A stretch of DNA of 5,622 nucleotides from Bacteroidales bacterium. Its GTDB lineage: Bacteria; Bacteroidota; Bacteroidia; Bacteroidales; UBA7960. Where the stretch lies: the NCBI GenBank assembly GCA_007132865.1, contig SLNU01000097.1, positions 1 to 5,622 of the forward strand, given 5' to 3'. Positions 1 through 5,622 of the stretch are shown here, piece by piece. A program made the translations under genes and the position numbers. The notes under the pieces were generated by a model that was not told where the DNA came from, searched no databases, and saw nothing but the letters and a program-made list of their open reading frames with translations. Within the stretch, counting starts at the first letter, position 1. Each line of letters begins with the position of its first letter.

Positions 1-1098
1 GAAGAAAGGATCGGTAGCCCAAGGAACTGGTGCACCTCCATAGGTTGCCAATGTGTCTATCATAACGTTCAAGAAGTGCTTTGTTGCACGGTTTCCGTCC
101 CAGTTGGTATTGCTGGTAAGCCCATGAAAATCTTCCGACCTCAAAAAGGTAGCATCGCTACTGGATTGAATTATGAAAGTTGTTCCAACCCAACCTTGAG
201 TTTGGTGCCCATGGTGCGCCCAAGCAAAGATCATCTCGGGATTACCCTCATTGTATGCATTATCAGCGGTGAAGTTCCTACGATAATTTGGTGCTAGAGC
301 GTATTTTCCACTGTTTTCAACCAAGTTAACATACGTTACCACATCGGCCCATCTTGGGGTTCCGGTATAAACTTCGGCATTCAGGTACAAACGGGCCAAA
401 AGCATCCACGCAGCTGCCTTATCGGCATTTGGATAGCTAAAGGCAGGTTCGCCAAGGTGAGGTAGAATTTCTTTGAGTTCATTCTCGATAAACTCAAACA
501 GTAATCTCCTACCTGTTGCAAAGTCTTCGCTAAGCTGCCTTGGAAAGAAAGCACCCACTGGATCATCCTCGGTTGTAAACGGAGGGTTTCCAAACAAGTC
601 AAGGTGGTAGAAGAAAGCCAAGGCCCTCAAGAAGCGTGCTTCTGCCCTATACCTATTAACGATTGGAGTGTCAACATCACCAGTCAACCTGATAAAGTCG
701 TTGGCAAATGTAACTGTTAAACCAAGTCGCTGAAAAAGAGCAGTGAGAAACGGGTTCGAACTAGTCCACTGTTGAGTGTTTAGGTCTGATATACCCGTAT
801 CGCCCCAAGCGCAAATTGCTTCATCTGTTGGCAGTAACTGCAAGTTCCACAATGCCCTCATGGTGGTAAAGAAATGCGCATCAGGCGCAGCTATGTCGGA
901 GTCTCCACCGCCTTGCCCAGGAATCAAGAAACTTGCGTAAATCTTGGCAAGTGCTCCTTTCAAAACCTGTGGATCATTAGTTAGATCTGCAGCAGTGATA
1001 ATGTTCGGATCCTGAGGAACGATATCCAAGTCTTTCATGCAAGAAGTAAATACAAATGCAGAAAGAACAAAAATGATTAAATAATTTTTCCTTTTCAT
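1..1098 (-). CDS. susD: SusD/RagB-family outer-membrane glycan-binding lipoprotein, 3' end outside window (partial)
   Basis: This is a surface lipoprotein that would cap the SusC transporter and hand it oligosaccharides. The frame is open for 366 codons from ATG at 1098 to the window edge without a stop, so the C-terminal part is missing; family members usually have about 500-600 residues. The start is followed by a lipoprotein signal: basic MKRKNY, a hydrophobic stretch, then lipobox F-T-S-C with Cys20 as lipidation site. The next residues MKDLD are acidic with a Lys, consistent with a Bacteroidota surface-export signal. SusD hallmarks are RYRAEARFLRALAFF (about 149-163), DLFGNPP (167-173) and KAAAWMLLARLYLNAEVYTG (227-246), the TPR-like helices that contact SusC. 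LLPTDEAICAW (88-98) matches the starch-type SusD motif, and W98, W303 and W333 fall where B. thetaiotaomicron SusD has W98, Y296 and W320 (alignment from memory). The family is certain; the alpha-glucan substrate is inference. It starts 21 bp after susC stops, so it is co-transcribed with it. Confidence 0.95.
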   Translation of the reverse strand, partial: MKRKNYLIIFVLSAFVFTSCMKDLDIVPQDPNIITAADLTNDPQVLKGALAKIYASFLIPGQGGGDSDIAAPDAHFFTTMRALWNLQLLPTDEAICAWGDTGISDLNTQQWTSSNPFLTALFQRLGLTVTFANDFIRLTGDVDTPIVNRYRAEARFLRALAFFYHLDLFGNPPFTTEDDPVGAFFPRQLSEDFATGRRLLFEFIENELKEILPHLGEPAFSYPNADKAAAWMLLARLYLNAEVYTGTPRWADVVTYVNLVENSGKYALAPNYRRNFTADNAYNEGNPEMIFAWAHHGHQTQGWVGTTFIIQSSSDATFLRSEDFHGLTSNTNWDGNRATKHFLNVMIDTLATYGGAPVPWATDPFF

Positions 1099-1119
1099 AT
1101 TATCTAAATCTTTAAAAGG

Positions 1120-4074
1120 TTAAATGCCCAAGCTTATGGCAAACATGAACGTACGTGGCCTTGGATAGAAATTGTTGTCAATTCCACCCCTTACCTCTGG
1201 GTCAAGTCCGCTATACTTGGTAACAGTAAACACGTTTTGAACTGTAAAACTCACGCGAGCAGCAACACCCCTGTCAAACTCGGCAATCCTGTAGCCCACG
1301 CTCAAGAAATCCATTTTAAGGAATGAGGCATTTTCAACGAAAAAGTCACTAGTGAACTGGCGCTTGATAAAGTTTGTGTTGTTGAGCAATCTTGTTTCGT
1401 TACGCCAGTAACCAATTTGATACATTTGGTCAATTGATGCACCTGCAAGAACTCTATTGTAAACATAGTTGCCAATATTTGCTCTCAGGCTCGTTGAAAT
1501 ATCAAAATTCTTGTAGTTGTACCTACCCGAGAAACCCAATACGTAATCGGGAGCAGGGTTCCTATATAAGTACCTACTGTTGAAATTGCTGGGAACATCT
1601 CCACCTTCGCCAGAAAGGTCAACGTAAAGACCTTCGATTGGATTTCCGTTTGAATCGTAAACTTGTTGATTCACAAAGAACATAAATGCAGGATGTCCGA
1701 CCATAGTGGCTTGAATTTGCCCAGAGAACCCGTCTACGTAAAGTATCCTGTAATCTGGATCGTCTGACAATAGAAGCTTGGTTATGGTATTCTTGTTGTG
1801 CGAGAAGTTAAAGCCAAGGTTGAGAGATTCGTTCAACCTAGAAATTGGCACAAGATTTAAGCTAACTTCAAAACCACGGTTTTCGAGACTACCAACATTG
1901 GTAAACAACCTGTTGGAAAAGTTGCTTCCGGTAGGTATGGTAATGTTGTTAAGTAGGTCGCTGGTTTCGCGGAAATAGTAGTCAATATTAAGTGTAATGC
2001 GATCGTTGAACAAGCCAAGGTCAAGACCTATGTTACGTGTTTCGGTCTCTTCCCACTTAATAAGAGCGTCGTAAGCGTTTGGCCTTAGTGTTGAAACATA
2101 TTCGCCATCAATTAGATAGTAGGCACCAACCGTTGATGCTTGATAGGTTGCCAAAAACGGGAAGAAAGGTCCAATATCTTGCTGGCCTGTAATACCCCAA
2201 CCCAAACGCACCTTAAACTCGGATAGGTCTCTTATATTTCTGAATAACGATTCTTGGTCAATTCTCCAAGCAAAAGCAACCGATGGGAAAATACCCGACC
2301 GTACGCTTTTGTCAAATCGAGACGAGTGGTCGTTACGAACAGTAGCAGTGAGCAAGTATCTGTTGGCAAGAGAATATTGCAAACGGCCAAAGAAAGAAAT
2401 AAGCTGAAGCTCGTTAATACTGAATGACTCTGATGGTTGCTCTCCTGGCAATGGCACGGCATACCTACTGAAACTTTCGTCTTCGTACCTAAAGCGCTGC
2501 CAAGAATAACCTGCTGTAAAGTCGAAGGTACTGGCAAGTGCGCTAAGGTCGGTATTGTAGTTCAAGAAAAAGTCAAGAAGCCTATTATTGCGTGTTGATT
2601 TGTAGTTCCTCAACCTATCGCGGAAATTATTTCCAGGTAGAAACCTTGAAGTGTTGTTATTGCCTTCACCCCTTGAAAAGTCACCGGCAAGGTTTAGGTT
2701 GGCTTTCAGACCACTGATGAATGGAATCTGGTAATCAAACTGAATGTTACCCACAAACCTGTTTACGTTTGACTTGTTGTCGGCATAAAAGACTTGAGCC
2801 ACAGGGTTGTGTGTTCCTAAGTTAGCACCGTAGTTCATCCACTGAAAGAAACCTCCCGATTTTGGATTTCCGTCCATAATAGGATGTGCAGGGCTCATTC
2901 TTATTGCATTTCCGATGGCTCCTGAGTCACCAAAATTATGAGCAGAGTTCATTGCACGAGCGTTGACGTTTACCCTCAAAGCATCGTTAAAGAAGGTAGG
3001 GCTAAGGTTAAACGATCCGGTAATCCTTCTCATATCGGTATTTTTCAGGATACCTACATCGGAGGTATAACCTACAGAAGCCCTGTAAGGCATATTTCCG
3101 TGCGACCCAGACAAAGTAAAGTTGTGGTCATGAGAAGCAGCAACCCTGAAAATTTCTTTCTGCCAATTGGTGTTTTCCTGCCCAAGGTAGTTCAAGGTAA
3201 ACGGGGCAAACAACCCTTCCTGAACATACTTGTAAGCGATTTGCCTCAATTCATCGCCCGAAAACACATCTGTATAGCGTATTGGCGAAGCAACCGAGGT
3301 TCTAAAATCGTAGGTAAGTTGCGGTGGCCTTCCGGCAACTCCTTTCTTGGTGGTAATGATAATGACACCATTAGAAGCCCTTGAACCATAGATTGCAGTG
3401 GCCGAAGCATCCTTCAAGATTGTAAACGACTCAATATCGTTGGGATTTACAAACGAAAGGAAGTTGGCACTACCACTAACATCGCGGTTTTCGATAGGTA
3501 CTCCGTCAATAACAAGCAGGGGAGAATTTGAGGCCGAAAGAGAAGAACCACCCCTTATCCTGATTTCGGAACCACTACCGGGGGCTCCACCCGAAGAGGT
3601 AATAACAACCCCAGCACTCTTACCAACTAGAAGATCTTGTGCTGAAGTAATCGCCCCTTGATTGAAGTCTCTTGAACTTACCGTGGCAATGGAACCAGTA
3701 GCGTCTTCGCGCCTAACAACTCCATACCCAATGATAACGAACTCCGAGAGAAGGCCAACATCGGTTCCTAGTTCGAAGTTGACCGTAATAGTTTGGCCAG
3801 CAGCCAGGGTTACCACCTTTGAAACAGGCTCGTAACCAACAAAACTCGCCACAACGTTGTAGGTACCAGCGGGTGCCTGAAAAGAAAACTGACCATCAAG
3901 GTCGGTAATCGAACCCGTTGTTGTACCCTCTATCACAACATTGGCACCGGGTAGGGTTTCGTTCATGTCCTTGTCGATGACAACCCCCATGATGGTACCA
4001 GTCTGTCCGTACATCCCATGGGAGCTTAGCAGCAGCATGGCCAACGGAACGAGTAGCTTTAGAATTTTTGCCAT
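1120..4074 (-). CDS. susC: SusC/RagA-family TonB-dependent outer-membrane transporter
   Basis: This is a TonB-dependent beta-barrel that imports oligosaccharides delivered by its SusD partner. It is complete at 984 residues, normal for the family. A signal peptide spans about residues 1-24 (MAKILK, a hydrophobic core, then a likely cut near MYGQ/TG). A carboxypeptidase-regulatory-like domain follows at about 27-105 (LPGANVVIEGTTTGSITDLDG, ASFVGYE), then the SusC-type VIIGYG segment at 113-118. The plug occupies about 120-243, with SEIRIRGGSSLS, PLLVIDGVPI and ILKDASATAIYGSRASNGVI. The remainder, about 250-984, is barrel. The C-terminus carries SGLDPEVRGGIDNNFYPRPR, typical of SusC proteins. 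The last residue is Ile rather than the usual Phe or Trp. The ATG at 4074 is supported by the signal peptide directly after it. The gene is first in an operon with susD and faces away from the lacI-type gene. Family assignment is near certain; the substrate is inferred from the SusD partner. Confidence 0.98.
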   Translation of the reverse strand: MAKILKLLVPLAMLLLSSHGMYGQTGTIMGVVIDKDMNETLPGANVVIEGTTTGSITDLDGQFSFQAPAGTYNVVASFVGYEPVSKVVTLAAGQTITVNFELGTDVGLLSEFVIIGYGVVRREDATGSIATVSSRDFNQGAITSAQDLLVGKSAGVVITSSGGAPGSGSEIRIRGGSSLSASNSPLLVIDGVPIENRDVSGSANFLSFVNPNDIESFTILKDASATAIYGSRASNGVIIITTKKGVAGRPPQLTYDFRTSVASPIRYTDVFSGDELRQIAYKYVQEGLFAPFTLNYLGQENTNWQKEIFRVAASHDHNFTLSGSHGNMPYRASVGYTSDVGILKNTDMRRITGSFNLSPTFFNDALRVNVNARAMNSAHNFGDSGAIGNAIRMSPAHPIMDGNPKSGGFFQWMNYGANLGTHNPVAQVFYADNKSNVNRFVGNIQFDYQIPFISGLKANLNLAGDFSRGEGNNNTSRFLPGNNFRDRLRNYKSTRNNRLLDFFLNYNTDLSALASTFDFTAGYSWQRFRYEDESFSRYAVPLPGEQPSESFSINELQLISFFGRLQYSLANRYLLTATVRNDHSSRFDKSVRSGIFPSVAFAWRIDQESLFRNIRDLSEFKVRLGWGITGQQDIGPFFPFLATYQASTVGAYYLIDGEYVSTLRPNAYDALIKWEETETRNIGLDLGLFNDRITLNIDYYFRETSDLLNNITIPTGSNFSNRLFTNVGSLENRGFEVSLNLVPISRLNESLNLGFNFSHNKNTITKLLLSDDPDYRILYVDGFSGQIQATMVGHPAFMFFVNQQVYDSNGNPIEGLYVDLSGEGGDVPSNFNSRYLYRNPAPDYVLGFSGRYNYKNFDISTSLRANIGNYVYNRVLAGASIDQMYQIGYWRNETRLLNNTNFIKRQFTSDFFVENASFLKMDFLSVGYRIAEFDRGVAARVSFTVQNVFTVTKYSGLDPEVRGGIDNNFYPRPRTFMFAISLGI

Positions 4075-4134
4075 AAAAAAACAAAATTTAGGTTAGTACT
4101 TGATGAATTGAAAAACGGTATGATAATATTAGGA

Positions 4135-4166
4135 CAAAGTTAAGAAATTATTAACAGCAATGTCAA
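4135..4166 (-). promoter_or_regulatory. Predicted susCD promoter (Bacteroidota -33/-7 type)
   Basis: On the minus strand, TAACTTTG (4142 down to 4135) matches the Bacteroidota -7 consensus TAnnTTTG exactly. A TTG (4166 to 4164, within TTGACA) lies 21 bp upstream as the -33 element. Transcription would start near 4130 and leave a leader of about 55 nt before the susC ATG. That leader is AT-rich, ends in a T-run just before the ATG, and has no Shine-Dalgarno sequence, as is usual in this phylum. The match is by eye; no start site has been mapped. Confidence 0.65.
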
Positions 4167-4180
4167 CTTTCCAAACTTGA
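4163..4180. repeat. Imperfect 18-bp inverted repeat over the susC -33 element
   Basis: The two 8-bp arms TCAACTTT and AAACTTGA are separated by CC and pair at 7 of 8 positions. The left arm includes the predicted susC -33 TTG. Its centre is 41 bp, about four helical turns, from the centre of the LacI-type operator at 4207-4218. It lacks the central CG of that operator, so it may be a site for another protein or a chance palindrome in AT-rich DNA. Confidence 0.35.
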
Positions 4181-4206
4181 TTTTCAACGGATTGGCTTTT
4201 TTTTCT

Positions 4207-4218
4207 GCAAACGTTTGC
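4207..4218. promoter_or_regulatory. LacI-family operator, perfect 12-bp palindrome
   Basis: GCAAACGTTTGC is a perfect palindrome with a central CG, the classic form of a LacI/GalR-family site and identical to the core of the E. coli PurR box as known to me. It lies between the divergent susC and lacI-type genes. The adjacent regulator keeps a Leu (residue 60) at the hinge position that in PurR (Leu54) intercalates at the central CpG, so protein and site fit each other. The site is centred about 50 bp upstream of the predicted lacI-type start and about 82 bp upstream of the predicted susC start. Confidence 0.8.
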
Positions 4219-4226
4219 GAAATCTC

Positions 4227-4257
4227 TTGCAAATGCCAATACTAATGGCTAAATTTG
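4227..4257 (+). promoter_or_regulatory. Predicted promoter of the LacI-family gene
   Basis: TAAATTTG at 4250-4257 fits the Bacteroidota -7 consensus TAnnTTTG exactly. TTG at 4227-4229 sits 20 bp upstream as -33. The start would fall near 4262, giving a leader of about 95 nt before the ATG. The -33 element lies 9 bp to the right of the palindromic operator and touches a second partial half-site, so autoregulation is plausible. Predicted by eye only. Confidence 0.6.
4228..4236. promoter_or_regulatory. Possible second LacI-type half-site
   Basis: TGCAAATG (4228-4235) repeats TGCAAACG (4206-4213) of the main operator at 7 of 8 bases, offset by 22 bp or about two helical turns. The following C gives GCAAATGC, but the right half of a full palindrome is missing. 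It overlaps the predicted -33 element of the lacI-type gene, where binding would repress that promoter. It could be a weak auxiliary site or coincidence. Confidence 0.35.
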
Positions 4258-4356
4258 AAAAATATAACAAGGGTTTTTCTGTTTTTGTTTAAAAAGCACC
4301 CCGTTTATCGAGAAGATTTTTATTTCTGCCCTCTTTCTTAAACCATACGAATTCTT

Positions 4357-5373
4357 ATGGGATCAAAACAAAATATTGCATCAATCAGCGACATTGCGAA
4401 GGCTCTTGGCATTGCCCCTTCAACTGTGTCTAGGGCACTTAACAACCACCCCGATATTGGTGCTGATACCAGAGAGAGGGTTCACTCATATGCCAAAAAA
4501 GTTAACTACAGGCCAAACGCACTAGCGCTTAGTCTTAAAAATCAACGTTCGAGCACCATAGGTATTGTAGTTCCAGAAATTGTGCATCATTTTTTTTCAA
4601 GCATAATTGCAGGGATGGAAGACATTGCTTACGCAAAGGGGTACCGATTAATGATATGCCAGTCGAACGAAGAGTACGAGCGAGAAAAAATTAACATTCA
4701 AGGTTTAATTGACCACAGGGTTGCAGGCATTATGGTTTCTATGAGCAAAAACACTCTAGATTTCAGCCATTTCAACGAAGCTATGTCGCAAGGAATACCT
4801 TTGTTGTTTTTTGACAGAAATTGTCAGCAAATCAACACCGATACCGTAATTACCGACGATTATGGCGGTGCTTATGAAGTTACCAATCATTTGATAAATA
4901 AGGGCAGAAGACGAATATTGCACCTTTCGGCGCCGCAAAACTTGTTAATTGCAAGCGAGCGTTTGCTTGGATACACCGATGCTCTAATTAAAAACGGAAT
5001 AGAACCCGATCATAAATTGGTGCTACACTGCGATACGCCAGATATGGTTGAAGCCAAAAAAGAAGAAATCTTGGATTTACTGCCTAAAATTGATGCAATT
5101 TTTGCCGTGAACGACTTTACTGCCATTGCCATAATTCAATTGCTTAACGAAATAGGTGTAAAAGTTCCCGAGCATATTTCTGTTGCCGGCTTTGGCGATG
5201 ACCCCATTTCCCTTATTGCCAGGCCCCGACTAACAACCGTTGAGCAAAAAGGTTACGATATGGGTTGCGAGGCAGCCACAATTCTTATCAGCCGAATTGA
5301 AAACCCCGATTCACCAACTATGGCGCAAACTGTAAGGTTCGAAGCCACCCTCAAGGCGCGAGAGTCAGGGTGA
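4357..5373 (+). CDS. LacI/GalR-family transcriptional regulator of the adjacent susCD operon
   Basis: This is a cytoplasmic DNA-binding regulator with a sugar-sensing domain; its 338 residues are typical of the family. The N-terminal helix-turn-helix spans about residues 9-30 (SISDIAKALGIAPSTVSRALNN). YRPNALALSL (51-60) is the hinge helix, with Leu60 at the minor-groove intercalating position. From about 67 on it has the periplasmic-binding-protein fold: STIGIVVPEI, HHFFSSIIAGMED, FFDRN (151-155), ITDDYGGA (165-172), SERLLGY (200-206) with the conserved Arg202, VNDFTA (251-256) and SVAGFGDDP (275-283). The ATG at 4357 is chosen because the helix-turn-helix begins a few residues later and an in-frame stop lies 18 bases upstream (4339). 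It is divergent from susC across 282 bp containing a LacI-type operator, so control of susCD and autoregulation are likely. The effector is unknown; maltose or another alpha-glucan product is a guess from the SusD partner. It is not SusR, the membrane regulator of the B. thetaiotaomicron starch locus. Confidence 0.95.
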   Translation: MGSKQNIASISDIAKALGIAPSTVSRALNNHPDIGADTRERVHSYAKKVNYRPNALALSLKNQRSSTIGIVVPEIVHHFFSSIIAGMEDIAYAKGYRLMICQSNEEYEREKINIQGLIDHRVAGIMVSMSKNTLDFSHFNEAMSQGIPLLFFDRNCQQINTDTVITDDYGGAYEVTNHLINKGRRRILHLSAPQNLLIASERLLGYTDALIKNGIEPDHKLVLHCDTPDMVEAKKEEILDLLPKIDAIFAVNDFTAIAIIQLLNEIGVKVPEHISVAGFGDDPISLIARPRLTTVEQKGYDMGCEAATILISRIENPDSPTMAQTVRFEATLKARESG

Positions 5374-5392
5374 AAGAGAGTGAAGAATTGAT

Positions 5393-5412
5393 AATTACGA
5401 ATTTCGAATATT
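5393..5412. repeat. AT-rich segment with CGAA/TTCG inverted repeat
   Basis: The stretch after the lacI-type stop contains AATTACGAATTTCGAATATT, with CGAA and TTCG arms around a single T and overlapping ATTCG-type words. It resembles low-complexity AATTACGAATT fragments that I have seen scattered in Bacteroidota intergenic DNA. No function can be assigned. Confidence 0.3.
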
Positions 5413-5417
5413 ATTCA

Positions 5418-5444
5418 GTAGGCGGAAAGCGGTAGGCGGAAAGC
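5418..5444. repeat. Tandem 14-bp direct repeat, two copies
   Basis: GTAGGCGGAAAGC occurs at 5418-5430 and again at 5432-5444, identical over 13 bases with a period of 14. It is purine-rich and unlike the flanking AT-rich DNA. It lies 44 bp downstream of the lacI-type stop and is non-coding. Similar GGCGGAAGGC-like tandem units are common between genes in some Bacteroidota, so it is probably a dispersed low-complexity repeat. Confidence 0.7.
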
Positions 5445-5458
5445 AGATAGAACGATAG

Positions 5459-5504
5459 AACCCTGCCCGCCAATGGCAACGGCTTTAGCGTGGCAGACGG
5501 GGTT
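5459..5504. repeat. Long imperfect inverted repeat (hairpin)
   Basis: The arms AACCCTGCCCGCCA (5459-5472) and TGGCAGACGGGGTT (5491-5504) can pair at 12 of 14 positions, counting one G-U and leaving two C/A mismatches, around an 18-nt loop. It lies about 86 bp past the lacI-type stop. The right arm is followed by AATCG rather than a T-run, so a classical intrinsic terminator is not supported. It looks like a REP-like palindromic element, though a role in 3'-end formation is possible. Confidence 0.55.
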
Positions 5505-5560
5505 AATCGTCAATCAAATAAACTCCTGAGCCCTTAAACTTCTCAACCCATCAACCCCCT

Positions 5561-5586
5561 TCGCCCCTCGACTTCGCTCGGGGTGA
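5561..5586. repeat. GC-rich hairpin, probable dispersed intergenic repeat
   Basis: TCGCCCC (5561-5567) pairs with GGGGTGA (5580-5586) over 7 bp, including one G-U, around a 12-nt loop TCGACTTCGCTC. No T-run follows. The CTCGACTTCGCTCGGGGTGAC word closely resembles a sequence that recurs between genes in many bacterial genomes, which suggests a dispersed palindromic repeat and not a gene-specific terminator. Confidence 0.5.
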
Positions 5587-5622
5587 CCGCTCAGAGTAAC
5601 AAATTGCGTATAACGACCTACC

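Noticed and set aside
76..602. Short open frames of 73 codons on each strand within the susD region.
   Set aside because: The minus-strand frame of susD is open through the whole region with continuous family motifs; these are out-of-frame shadows.
2232..2537. A 101-codon minus-strand frame overlapping the SusC barrel region.
   Set aside because: It is an alternative frame on the same strand as susC, lacks family motifs, and the SusC frame is unbroken across it.
2938..3661. Two plus-strand open frames antisense to susC (148 and 87 codons).
   Set aside because: They lie wholly inside the strongly supported SusC coding sequence, show no recognisable domain, and have low-complexity translations typical of an antisense shadow.
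4083..4091. TAAATTTTG on the minus strand just upstream of the susC ATG as a possible -7 element.
   Set aside because: It has one extra T compared with TAnnTTTG and would leave only a few leader bases; the exact match at 4135-4142 is better placed.
5459..5504. Intrinsic terminator for the lacI-type gene.
   Set aside because: The hairpin has mismatches and a long loop, no T-run follows either arm, and it is about 86 bp beyond the stop codon; it is listed as a repeat.
5418..5586. CRISPR array or attachment site.
   Set aside because: The only direct repeat has two nearly abutting copies without spacers, and there is no integrase, cas gene or tRNA in the window.

Overview
The window most likely comes from a Bacteroidota (Bacteroidetes) chromosome. 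It carries an adjacent SusC/SusD outer-membrane pair, TAnnTTTG-type promoter elements, no obvious Shine-Dalgarno sequences ahead of the genes, and moderately AT-rich coding sequence. It looks like one edge of a polysaccharide utilization locus (PUL) with its divergently transcribed regulator.

Layout, left to right. Positions 1-1098 (minus strand) hold the first 366 codons of a SusD-type lipoprotein; its 3' end lies beyond the left edge. After a 21-bp gap, 1120-4074 (minus) encode a complete 984-residue SusC-type TonB-dependent transporter. The two genes are evidently co-transcribed, susC first. The 282-bp intergenic region 4075-4356 separates susC from a LacI-family regulator on the plus strand (4357-5373). 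It holds a perfect 12-bp operator palindrome (GCAAACGTTTGC), a second partial half-site, one predicted promoter for each direction, and an imperfect 18-bp inverted repeat over the susC -33 element. The last 249 bp (5374-5622) hold no gene that I can support. They contain a tandem 14-mer and two imperfect hairpins that look like dispersed intergenic repeats.

How the parts work together (inference). The LacI-family protein senses a sugar and binds the palindrome between the divergent genes, controlling susCD and probably itself. SusD captures the glycan at the cell surface, and SusC imports it with TonB energy. The SusD fragment resembles the starch-binding SusD of Bacteroides thetaiotaomicron, as I recall that sequence. 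The shared TDE-x-x-x-AW motif and the aromatic residues W98, W303 and W333 match the positions of its starch-binding W98, Y296 and W320. An alpha-glucan (starch, glycogen or maltodextrin) is therefore the best substrate guess. Surface glycan-binding proteins and GH13/GH65-type enzymes would be expected beyond the left edge, but none is visible here.

I see no sign of a wholly new system. The points most worth a second look are the operator architecture, a LacI-type regulator paired with a starch-type SusCD, and the repeat-rich tail.
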